Shown here piece after piece: positions 38,732 to 51,400 of a stretch of DNA of 64,000 nt. The DNA is taken from the NCBI GenBank assembly GCA_017165825.1, contig CM029383.1, forward strand, positions 12,764,710 to 12,828,709, written 5' to 3'. The stretch is from Hepsetus odoe. Its lineage: Eukaryota; Chordata; Actinopteri; Characiformes; Hepsetidae. A program made the position numbers and the translations under genes. Every line of letters begins with the position of its first letter. The first letter of the stretch is position 1. A model generated the notes under the pieces. The model did not search any database. It saw only the letters and a program-made list of their open reading frames with translations, and was not told where the DNA came from.

Positions 38732-41700
38732 ATGTGTGTTTATATGTAAATCAGTGCATTTTACGCACCTGCTCAGTTCTCTCATAGGTGAATTTCGTTG
38801 AGGAAGTGTTGTCTAGGCAGCAGAGTCTGGGAGGGTCACTGGAATGTGTATTTATAGCAGTGGTAAAGGTGTATGTTTGTGTGTGTGGATGTGTGTTGTA
38901 CAGGACATTCCTGTGGAAGGGCCCTGCCCTGTTTCCCAGCCCCCCACTGAGGAGCATTTCCAGCACACACACATGCACGCACACACACACACACACAGCT
39001 CACTGAGAGTGAGACCACAGGTCACTTCCTACAGACATCCTGCAGGAGACCATAAAAATCAAACCTGACTCGCTGAGGGAGGCATAATAAAAAAGAGAAA
39101 GAAACAAAGATGAAAAAAAGGCTTACTTCTCTTGGACCTTACACAACAAATGTGTTCTTACACCCCTTACAGCTTTCACACTGCTCAAATTGCCATGATG
39201 TTGTAAAGTGATATTGTAACAGCATGTCATTGTAACAACGTTCAGCTGGATCTCATTTATGAAGCATTGTAGGATTTCCCAACAAACCTGTTGAAACGTC
39301 TTACATGAAATTAACCCGCAGTAGTCATTGTGTTTGTACATATGAATCCAAACTGAGTCCAAATGATTCCCCAATTTAAATGAGTCTTATTCCAACCACT
39401 ATCCAAGACGCCCTCGATCACACTGAAAGGGCCAAGGCCAGCATGCCATGAATTCTCCAAGTCACACAATCACTGGACAGCTCAGCATGCATAAAACACC
39501 AGCTTCTGATTCTGTTACTTTAGCTAAGAAATATAAGTAACCTTGTACTGAGTAAAGGGGGAAAAGGGAGAACTGTCCCCAGAGAGAGAAAGGCTAATTG
39601 AGCTCTCATGGACGTTCGGCCAGGGTTGAGATATTTTATTAGAATTTTATTTTGATGAAGTTACAGCAGATAACAGCACTATTCCTCTATTCCTAAACAA
39701 CTGCTTACTCAGCATGAAGATGCTCGTGGGCTCCCACATACCTTTGCAATAACCAGAAACAGTGTTTGAGGTTTCGTTGTTCTGAACCAGAGAGATGACC
39801 ATACCACATTCTGCATGTGTATGATTAGACTGAGTGTAATCAACAGGGATACATCGGTGTGGGAGCTGTGATGATGAGAACGGGGAATTAGTGATTCATC
39901 TGTCTGGAGTGTATGGTTACCCAAATGTTTGGCTCTTTTGGAGTGCAATAAATACAGCATCAAATATCCATCTGAAATATTGTTCAAACCTGATCATCAT
40001 TTTAATGCTGTTTTTTAAGAGATTATCTTCCAACACTGATTTTGATATCATTGTGCATCCCTTTATATAACTCCCGGCATATCCTTCCACTTTTTAAATA
40101 TTTTAAAAATATCGTTTCATCTGAAATAGTTTTCAATATCCCAATGTTAATTCATTAGAATATTAATTAATAAACAATAAACATTAACAATACAATAAAA
40201 AATATTACTATTGGCTCCAGTTCTAGTGATTGTTGCCTTATACCTGATTCTGTTTGCTCTCTAATTATTGCAGAATTACACACTCTTGCAATATTGATTG
40301 CCTTGTGCCAAACTATCAAACATGTTGAAACTCGTTTGTCGTAATCTCTTTAGAATAATAAAAATGCCATCAGTGTTAGAAAGGTCAAGCCTGATTAAAC
40401 TGACATTTTAGGGATGTGGCAGTTGTTCTGATTATTTTCATTCCAGAAATTATTATTGTTATCCTTTTTTATCTCCTTGTAAAACACATGAGCTGGTCTG
40501 AAGAGCATGGCATGCTTTCACCATTAACTGATTTCAAAATGTTTAAAACTACTCTTGTCACAACTTCCTCAAAGCAACTGTCATTACACAATACCATCTG
40601 CTGCCTGAAACGCACGACTGAACACACACACACACATGCACACGCACACACCAACACACCACTGAGCACACACAAAACATGTTGTATCAACAGCAGCATC
40701 ACTACTTTTGTCTCAGACATTAATGGTCAAAAGTTAGTCTTAGGTTGTCTCATTAGTAACTGATGTTACTCTAATTAATAGCCTAAACAACTTTGGTTAA
40801 AAGTAATTCTTGCCAGACAAGAAGGTACATCTAAATACTTTCATTAATGTATTTTCAATTTGTTTGGCAGAAAAAAAAGTTTTTGAATGATAATTAAAAG
40901 CTATAACTGGTAGAGTAGTATACTAGTAATGTTTTTGATGTGTTATCTGCTTGAATTTGGATCACCGTGTTGGAAATATGAGGGATAATGGGTGTTTGTG
41001 GTTTTTTTACTTCATTTTAAATTATACAGCCTTTATCATTACAGAGAAATCTGCAGCGGATATGAGCATGATTCCACTTTTCCAGCACTGTTACTGATAG
41101 TCATGCTTCAGGCTTGAACCATGCAAGTATTGAGTATTGTACCACTGACCATAGATGGTAGAATGAAAAGATGCTGTGGTTTCATGTGAAACTGAAAGCA
41201 AGTGCTAGTATTCCCAGTGTTGGAGGTACTGTGTTACTGGGGGAGTCCTAGCTAGTTGGACAAATTGGATATGGCTGAATTGGGAAGAAATAAAATGTGC
41301 GGTATCACAAAATGGGAGTGTTTTGGCCAGATCTGCTCTGGATTAGGATTGGGTTCATTCTTTTGCTTCTTTCCAAAATCTGATCCAGCATTTTCTGCTC
41401 ATGTCTGCTTGATATCAGTATCCAAGGGATCTTGCTCTAATCTACAGTTGTAGGCATATCTAATTATTTAGTTAATTTGATTATTAATGGTTCCCTTTGG
41501 CAGTGGTGGCCTAGTGGTTAGGGCGTTGGCCACGTGATCGGAGGATCGGGGGTTCGAACCCCTTCCCAATGGGTTGCCCTGAGGTACCCTTGAGCAAGGT
41601 GCCGTCCCCGTCCCGCTCCTCCCTGCGATGGGCTGGCGATCTGTCCAGGGTGCGTCCCCCGTCCTCGCCCTGGTGGACACCAGCACTCCCCCGCGACCCC

Positions 41701-44700
41701 GTTTGGGACAAGCGGCAGAAAATGGATGGATGGATGGATGGTTCCCTTTGAATGACTTCACACCTGATATGCTATAATTGCAGTAGCATTTTTAAGAATT
41801 ATTTTCCTTTTTTTATATAATTATATTATAATAATATAAAAATATATTATTGTTAGCAGTCGCTACAAGCGTTTAAATAGGGTTTCCAAACTTTTGAACA
41901 GTGGTGAACATGGATGCACAGTGGCAGCAGACCTGTGGCGTTGTGGTGTGTGTTGAGGAGCTTGGTGCTGTTTTCGTTGTAGTCGATGTATGTGTGATTA
42001 TTCTATGGTATTAACTTATTATAACCTATGTTTATATGGAGCATATGCTATACTTCCACATGGCAACAATTCTCCTTGGTTTTCTGTGCAGGATATGGTT
42101 CATTCTGCATTTCTGTGCCATTTTCTCTCTTTCTATTTCTCTCTTTCCCGCGTTCCATTACTCTTTCACTGCTTCTAGCTCTCTTGGGACACCCTTGCTG
42201 CTTGCAACTGTGGCAAATGCAGGCTATACGATCACACATCTGCATCCTGTCCTGTAACCAGCCCTTCTGTCTGTCAGTCTGTATGTCTATTCATCTGTCT
42301 GTCTGTCTTTCATTTTGCACAAAGCCACACACATACAACAAGCAAGGACACCTGCCTTGAGGACACTCTACTGCTGAGGCCGTCAACTTGAAGTCCCCTT
42401 CTATCTCTTAAAGGACCCACACGCATATATCTTACAGAATAACAACATTGTTTCAGGCTTTCTTATCTCTCCTCTCCCAAATATCCTGTTTCTTCGAGCT
42501 GTGTTGGCCAGAACCAATAGAAAGCTCTTCCTGCTATTGGCTGACTTCACTTCCAGCATTAGCACAATCTCATCCGCTCCAAACAGCGTTCAGTGGAACC
42601 TCAACTTATACACTTCTCACCCAAAAAAAATTACCTACACATATACATTGCAATTTAAATTGCTTTCCTTCAACAGGACTGAATAGTCCTGGGCTACGAT
42701 GGCAAGCACCATCAAGGTAAGTTTGAGAATTTTTTTTGGTTGATAAAAATTTTTAAACATTTTTGAACCGTTTTATTCTTCACTTTCAGAACAGATTTGA
42801 GTGAGAGCGGGTAACACCCTTTTGCTGTAGCAGTGCGACAAGATTTCCTTTTCACTGCTTTGTAAATTTCCTTTTTCCTATTTGCATGGTCTGCAAGGTT
42901 TAGAAAAGTTGTCTGAGCAATGACGATCATTGTGGCGTGTCCCAAAGACTCATCACAAAAGAAAGTTGCTGCTATTCCTTTTTTTGTGGGTAGAATTTAA
43001 AAGGCTTGAATATTTAATTTTGTTGCTGCATTTTTAACAGGGTGCTATGCCAAACTGCTCATTTATCTTCTTCTGAAGTAAAAATTAAACCCAGCCCCAA
43101 AAATGACATTATTATTAATATTATTATTGCTAATAATAATTTTTTTTTTATTGTTGTTGAAATTTTTCCATAAAATGATTTTCAATTTTCATGTTTGATA
43201 TATTTAAAAAAATAGATTTATTCCTGTAGTTAATGTTTCAATTCAGAAAAAGTCCTGTACCTGTTGACATAGATCTCCATCACATTGTCCGTATAGACTG
43301 AGAACAAGAGAACACACCATTCCAGCATACACTCACTCTGTAAAACCAATACTACACGTACAAACGTAAAATGAGTTTTAAATTCAAATTCCAAGTGTAG
43401 ACCTCTGTTTTCCTAACTTATTTACTAAATATTTTTCTCTTGGATTTGGGCAAATTATTTAATTGGCCCAAAATGTTTATTTTTTTCATTATTTTTTCCA
43501 CTAATGTAAGGTTTCATTTACCAGAATCATTCAAAAAATTTTCCATCATCTTTTTACTAAAGTTAACAGGCTGCTCCTCTACAACTAATATGTTAATGAT
43601 CTCTTCCCTGGTTGGATACCCTGTGTTGCTCCTCATTCAAAAAGCAGCATGAAATGAAAATCTGCTTAACACTTCAGCGTGACTGGGTGGAGCTGCTCTG
43701 CTGAAGGCTCAATAGAAACATATGTAAATGTGTTAGATTTCACAACATCATAGAAATGGTGAATTCAAAGCTGCTTTAGCAGCTAACTGTGCAGATTTGA
43801 ACTGTGTGACACTGGAAGCAATTGTTGCATTTTGAAAACATGGTTTATGAACTCTGTTCTGCTCTTATTTTACAAAAAGACAAGGGACATTGAGATGTTA
43901 AGGATTCCTTTAATATTCCTGTTTGCCTCAGCATACTTGTATCACTGAATTGATCATGAAGTCAAAAATATCTTACCTGCTTTATTTTTTATAGTCGATC
44001 GCTTTAAATTAATCACAACTCAAAACAGGTTTATTACAAAAATCCATCCAGTAAGACTTTTTTATTTTTACTTTAAATAGCACATACCAGTATGGGTGTC
44101 CCACTTTTTTTCTGAAAGATACAGCCTTGCAGATTTTATTTGCTTCCCCAATGCCATATACCCCTAGACAAGATCAATAAAAGTTATAGTTATTATATTT
44201 AAGCTCACAGTAACCAATAACCTGTCTTTAAATTTAAACACAAACATAAACACATTGCAAAAATGTCTTAATTACCTATTCAGCTAAACAGCTCTGCGGC
44301 TGCCATAAGAGCAATAAAGCCGTATGATGTTACGGCCTGTGTGTGTGTGGGCTTCACTCATTCTGTAGGGTATGGGGCAGAAATGTTAAATGAGCAGAGT
44401 GGGTTCTTCTGTGTTTTGGGCGAGTGTGCTGGACTGATTGTTTAGGCAGACATGAGTAAGTACAGCTCTCTCTATCCTCTCTTGTGCAAACCCTTCTCTG
44501 CTAAACTCATCAGAACACTTTTCTCAATGCCCCTTTACTTCACTCTGCTTTGTCTACCTTGATCCCTGAATGCTACATTTTAAAGGGGTAACATGTTACA
44601 TTTAAAAGGCTGTTACATATAAATACAGGTAAAATCATAAACTTTAGTGTAAAGCTTCAGTCCGTTTTACTGCTGTTAATTTGCAGGGAAGCTACATTAC

Positions 44701-47700
44701 ACTGATATACTTTTACACATTAACGAAGTGATGAACTTAAAACATCTTTACAATATCCCTTTAAGGATCTGTGTCTGTGACTTGATTTAAATGTAATTGA
44801 AATTTCTGCATTTCTACACATTTTTTTTAAACATTTTTACCCTACAGTTTCATCTTTCAGTTCACTGCCTTTTTACTTTAGTAATTGTGCTGATGTAATT
44901 TTCTTCATATGGTAACTACACCCACATTTGAATCAAGTAAAATCAAGGCATCCATTAATTTTTTTTTTTCTGCTAAAGTTAATAAAGTGTCCGTCTATTT
45001 TTTTAGTTTATAATATTGAAAAAATTAAAAAATATATATCTAACACAATTTGTGCATTACATTTTGTTTTATTACAGTATGTTAAATTCAGAAAAGAAAA
45101 ATTAATTTTTCAATACATCATGCAGAAGTGTGTTATCTTTAGACAATTTGTACTGTTATCATTTAAGCTGGGTTTCCAAAATGTTCCCTGTCTTTCTGTT
45201 GGCAGGTTGTTTCTGAATAATAACAATTCTATGTGGAAATGTTAAAACTTGGACTGTGAAACATTACATTTCAATTAGATGTTCTGAAGATTATTATATT
45301 AAAACACAATTTGAAAGAATCAGACTGAAAAAATGCTTGAATTTAGATGAGCTAAATGGATAGTGGACAGCCTTTGTACTGGTTTTGGTCAGGAGGACAG
45401 ATTAAGCCTTGATCTTTCTATTTATTAGGCCTTGGTTTAGCTGCTTTTTATATATAAAAAACAGTGAAATGTTATGTGCATGTCAATGTGCTATATGAGC
45501 TGGTGGTGATGAAAGTAATGTGATGTGATGTCACATCATCATGATATAAAATTATGGTTCTCATGTCAAGTGACCAGTTCCTTGCTAGAAGCACATTCAT
45601 GCTTGCTGTGGGCAAATATCAGCGGCACAACAATTAAAATTTAACACTAAAATCAAATACATTAAATAGAACAATCTCAGTGTGAACAAAGATGAACCTT
45701 TTAGAACAATGTGAATAATGAGATTTTTAGTTTATTATTAAAATGAGCTCCATTAGTGGTTGAGAGAGGAAAATGAGAGATTGATTAATAATAGAGGGAG
45801 TTATTAGTAGTGAAGAGATAAGAGTGAGGGAGTGATTTGTGATGAAGAGAGGATTATTGGAGTGATCAGCAAAAGAGTGAAGTTAAGAACTGACATGTGA
45901 GGGAGGGAGAGAGAGAGAGAGTGAGAGTGTTGAAGTTATTAGTAAGGGACAAAAATGAGAGATGGGTGATTAGGTTCGATATAGAATTCTGGAGAGAGGA
46001 GTGAGTTATTAGTGAAGTAGAGAAAGCTGTGATGGTTGATAAGTGAGAAAGAGAGAGCTATTAATCAGGGAGAGAGAGGAAAAAGTAAATGATTAGGTAG
46101 ATAGGGAAGGCTGTGAGAGGGATTAGCGAGGAGAAAGAAGTGGGAATAAAAATTAGTGAGGGACAGAACTGGCAGAGAACAACTAGTTAGGGAAAAAAGG
46201 AGTGAAAAAGTGGTTAGAGGAGGAAAGAGAGGAACAAGAGAGTAAATAATGATGGAGAGATAGGAGTGCAAGAGTGATAACTGAAGGAGAGAAAATAGTG
46301 ATAAGTGATGGAGAGAAAGTGTAGTTAGAACTTGATTGGTAAAGGAGAGAAAGAATGAGAGAGTGGGAGAGCAATGAATGAGGGGGGGGATAAGTAAGAG
46401 AATAATTAATGTAGAAGAGAGAGGAGTGAAGGAGGGATTAGTGAGGGAGAGAGTGATTTGTGAGGGGGAGAGAGGACTGAGAGAGTGAAAAGTAAGGGTG
46501 AGAGAGGAGTGGGAGAGTGATTTCTGAGGGAGAGAGAGGAGTGAAAGAGTGATTAGTTACAGAGAGTAGGGAGTGAGAAAATGATTAGAAAGGAGAAGAA
46601 TAAATAGTGAAGGAGAGAGGGAGTTTACTGATGGAGAGAGAGAGAAGATAGAACTTGATTAGTAAGGGAGAGAAAGAGTGATAAGTGGAGTGATAAGTGA
46701 AGGAAAAAGTGATTAATGAGAGAGGGGGTGAGTAAGATAAGTCATGTGGGAGAGAGAAGAGTGAAGGAGGAATTAGTGAGGGGGAGAGAGGACTGAGAAA
46801 GTGATAAGTAAGGGAGAGAGAAGGGTGGGAGAGTAAGTTAAGTGAGGGAGAGAGAAGAGTGAGAAAGAGATAAGTGAGGAGAACAATAAATAGTAAGCGA
46901 GAGAGTGGAGTGGGAGAGTGATTGGTGAAGGAGAGAGATGAGTGGAGAGTGATTAGTAAGGGACAGAGAGGAGTGAGGGAGTAATAAGTAAGGGGGAGAG
47001 AGGAGTGGGAGAGTGATTTTAGTGAGGAAAAGAGAGGAGTGAGAGAGTGATTAGTGAGGGAGAGATGAGCAAGAGAGTGATTATTGAGGGAGTGAGAAGA
47101 GCAAGAGAGTGATTATTGAGGGAGCGAGAGGAGCAAGAGAGTGATTATTGAGGGAGAGAGAGGAGCAAGAGAGTGATTAGTGAGGGAGAGAGAGGAGCAA
47201 GAGAGTGATTAGTGAGGGAGTGATAGTGTAAACAGCAGGCTGTGTGCGTAGTTGAAGGTGGAAATGTGCGAGTACAGTCACTGTGCTGACCTTCATTAGA
47301 GGTTAATGGCCTTCCATGCCCATGGTGTTAATGACAGGGCGTCTTCCACCTCCACCTATCTCTCTTTCTCTTTCTCTCTCTCTCTCCTGCTCCCTCTTTC
47401 TCTTCTGAGGGCCTCTCTGGTCCAGATTGTAATCAGAATGTCGATGGATGGGCTTTTCCTCTTTTCCACTCCCCTCCTCCATTATCCCTTCACTATCTGG
47501 GGCTATAAAGCAGGAAAGGACTAGCAGTGGGCTTCCTGTCTGCTGCTGCACTGCTGCTCCTGCATGAATGAGCTTCCAGTCCCATTCAGACTGAAAGAGA
47601 GCAAGCGGAGAAAGAACCATGAAATAAGTTTAACTGAATGCAGTTGTATGGAATGATCTTAAATAACAACCGGTGCATGTATATATTATATACCCGTCAT

Positions 47701-48416
47701 TGCTATCGGACGAAAAAATAGGCCACACTGCTTTTTATTATTTATCTAATAAACATAATATAGTTGATATGGATTGGGAGGTCAGCTCTGGTCATTTCTG
47801 GGCATGCACAATCACTGCCTCATTCTAAACACTGTCATCAGAAACAAAACCTCTGTTCTCCATGATCTTATTGTTGTAATTTATAAAACACTAATGCTGG
47901 ATGCTCTGTGCCCTCAGATGGCCAACTCGGACACGGCTTTGCATTTTGCACATTGCAGATTTGACATAATTGCTGCTATTTTCCATAAGGTAAAGAATAA
48001 GTCAGAAATGTTTTCTGTTGACCCTGAATGCAGATCAACTCACATAAATGCAGAGGATTCAGTTGTCATGATGTTCCAGTACGTCATACAGTGTCAGAAA
48101 CCACATAAGCCAATCTGTTTGAGGTCACTGAAGGTCAGTTCCACTAGATTTGAATCATTTTGGGATGATTACCCTACCAGAACCTGTCAAATGCTAATAC
48201 GTGATAATAAGCTTGCATTACTGATTATTGTTAGGGTAAAAGGTGATTTTCTTGCTGAACTTTCACTTTAAAGCTCTGCCCAAGTCTGGCTTTATGACTG
48301 CAGAAAGGCTTGGTGATATGGGTTTGTTTTTCATCAGCAACTGTTCTGATGAGTAGTTCCATAAGATAAAAAACAGAGGAAGTGTCTAACTGGGTGTAGG
48401 GCCTTGAGTAAGTGCA

Positions 48417-48470
<54 letters not shown>

Positions 48471-51400
48471 GTTTTCGTTAAGGAGCCTGGGTGTGGGGTC
48501 CAGGCTGGTGGGAGATGGGTGGGTAATGGTTTGTAAGTGTGGATTGCTGCCACTCTGGCAGGTGAAGGTTCATGTGGCCCGGCACTGCAGTAATGGCCTT
48601 TGCAGCTGAGTTGCAGTGAGAGAGTGTTTAATCTGCCTTCCGACACGACTTCCCTTTCCTCCTGCTGATTCCAAACCTGCTCACTGCGCAACACACATTC
48701 AAATGCACTCACGCACACACATCACCAAGCCTGAGCAGAGCATGTTTCACTTTACGCAATTCTTATGTTAGTGCTGGCTGACAGTGCAGTAAAAATAACC
48801 CATTTCTTTCACTCTTTCCTGTCCTTACTCTTTTTTTTTTGTCTTTTTCTCCCTCCCTCCCTGTTTTCCCTCTATTCTCTTTCTTTTAATTCCCTTTCTC
48901 TGCCATTATCTATCTGTTTCTCCATCTCTCTCTCTCTCTCTCTCTCCTTTCTCGCTTTGTCTCTCTTCCCTCCACCTCTCTCTCTTCCCGTAGGAGGCGC
49001 TCTCTGTGGTGAGTGAGGATCAGTCTCTGTTTGAGTGTGCCTACAGCGTGGCCCAGCAGGGTAAAGCAGAGATGACGGCATCTGCGGCCAGTGAGTATGG
49101 TCAGAGTAAACTGAGCCCAAGAGCACCTCAGGACTGGCTGAGCTCCCCGCCTGGCCGCGTCACCATCAAAATGGAGTGCAGCAGTGGAGCTGGAGGAGGA
49201 GGAGGGGGTCAGGTGAATGGCTCCAGGTGAGCGCCACCACTGCATCCTTTTTTAAAGGGCCTATATTCCTTTTTTTTTTTTCTACTCCCTACTCACACGT
49301 TTCTGTTCCCCAAAAACAGTAACATCATGTCACGGTCTGTCGTGCCCGATCGGAACCACGGGCACGACAGACCGTGACACATCATGAAAACAGATTTTAA
49401 CCAGACTGTTTTTACAGCTAAATATGTACATATTCGTTATATATCAAGGGGTAAATACTTCATTTTAAAACTCAAGCCATGTTTAAAAATTAACTCATTA
49501 AAAGAAAAACAAGGGAAATTTGGTTTTAAATGATATGGGTCACTGACAACCTGCCCAAGGTGTTACTCTGCCTTTTGCCCTATGAGCAATGGGATAGGCT
49601 GCAGCACCCACCGCAACCCTAATTAAGATAAGCAGCTCTGATAATGAAAGGATGGATGGATGATAGGTCATTCCTCTTACCTCAAGTTTAGTCAGTTAGA
49701 CAAGAAACTTAAGTTGTGAGGCTAATGGAGCTGATGGTACTACAAAATAATGAAAATGTCAGTTAGCACTAGCAGTTCAAAAATACACATAGGCTGGCAC
49801 TTGCTAGATGTGTATGTATGAAGCAGGCCCTATGAGTGTGCAGATTAGAATACAATGGATTTTTACATTTTACATACTTAATTAATAATTTAATACTTAA
49901 TTAGTTATTGTAATAAAACATACAGCTGATCACTGTTTTAGAGTTACTGGAAATATCACCGTATCACACAGCATTTTGCAAAACACCAGTTTTTTATTTT
50001 TATTTTGTCATTAGTTTATTGTCTATATTGTACATGGAGAACTAGCTACACACTAATGCTATTTAAAAATGCCCTTGAGCAAGGTGCCGTCCCCATCTCG
50101 CTCCTCCCTGCGATAGGCTGGCGACCTGTCCAGGGTGTGTCCCCCGTCCTCGCCCTGTGTGAGCTGGGTTGGACTCCAGCACTCCCCCACGACCCCGCTT
50201 GGGACAAGCGCCAGAAAATGACTGACTGACTGACTGACATCTATTTTGGCAGTGTGTGTGGGTTATAGATTCAAACTACCATCATAAACAAACTAAATTT
50301 TCCTTTACTTGATGGCTCCTCCTTTCTGCAGCCCAGGCAAGAATGTTTGACCTTTGACGAGTGTGTGCTAGTATGAGTGATCACGTTTCGGTTGTTAATG
50401 AGAGCTGAATCCACAGCCTGATCACGCGGGCGTGTGTTGAATAAGACTCCCAGTCGTTCTTGAAATCAACACCGAGATTGGTTTGCTACTGGTGTTGAAA
50501 TGAAGGCTTGTGCAAGTGGTACAGAGAAGACTGTTTGGGTTTGAGGCCACCAATTAATCCATCAGGCAGCGCCTGCACAGGAGCCATCAAAAACCTATGC
50601 CAAACGCACACACATATACACACACACGCAATGACACGTCAAGCTGCAGCTGAATCACAAACTTGAAACAGCTGTACTAAGCCCTCACTCCACTTTATGG
50701 ACCGCCACAGTCGAAATATTTATAACACGTCACAAGCTCACACACCACACACACACCACAGACACCCCAGAACCGAGTAGGCCTAATTTATCTAGTGGTA
50801 TGATGCTGGAAGGACTGTTCCAATTGGAACAGAGTCAGAGAGCAGGAAAAGATTTACTGTACAGATCAACACACTTTTACTGCTCTCCTACACACACACA
50901 CAGCTGCTGCTGCTGCTGCTGCTGCTCCTAAGCAATAGCTTGCAATATAAGGAACTGGCAAAAAAAAATGAGATGGTTCATTTAATTTGCTTAATTATGT
51001 ATTGGAAAAAAAAAAATTTTACAGCCTGTTAAGTCATGTATTGGGTCATGTTAGTATAAAGCTCAAACAGTTCTGTCAAGCAGTGTGACATTCTGTAACT
51101 GTAAAAGTGCATCAAAGCAAAGACATGCAGGCCTCAGAATGGCTTCTACTATTTATACGTCTACAACATATCTATGTCCATTTTATAGATTACAATTAGT
51201 CAGTCAGTCATTTTCTGGGCCGCTTGTCCTAATTAGGGTCGCGGGGGGTGCTGGAGTCCATCCCAGCTCACACAGGGCGAAGGACGGGGACACACCCTGG
51301 ACAGGACGCCAGCCCATCGCAGGGAGATAGATTACAGTATCAGCAACTATAAGCAACTATGAGCAACTTTATTTGAGATGAGTGAACACCTCTGAGCCTA

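Larger units (their letters stand above)
30920..48993 (+). other. erg: erg intron between the MIQT exon and exon 3
   Basis: About 18.1 kb. It contains the MASTIK start exon, a duplicated CA-repeat block (31.16-31.81 kb), a degenerate repeat (32.36-32.67 kb), many CA/GT arrays, a TTCTC pentamer array, four SINE-type insertions, a dispersed repeat at 38.15 kb, and the 1.46-kb GA-rich array. The stretch 42.72-45.76 kb is AT-rich unique sequence in which I saw nothing definable. Confidence 0.8.

Noticed and set aside
41500..41580. tRNA gene signal (A and B boxes) at SINE heads
   Set aside because: The heads are followed by SINE bodies and flanked by target duplications, and no complete tRNA cloverleaf was found.
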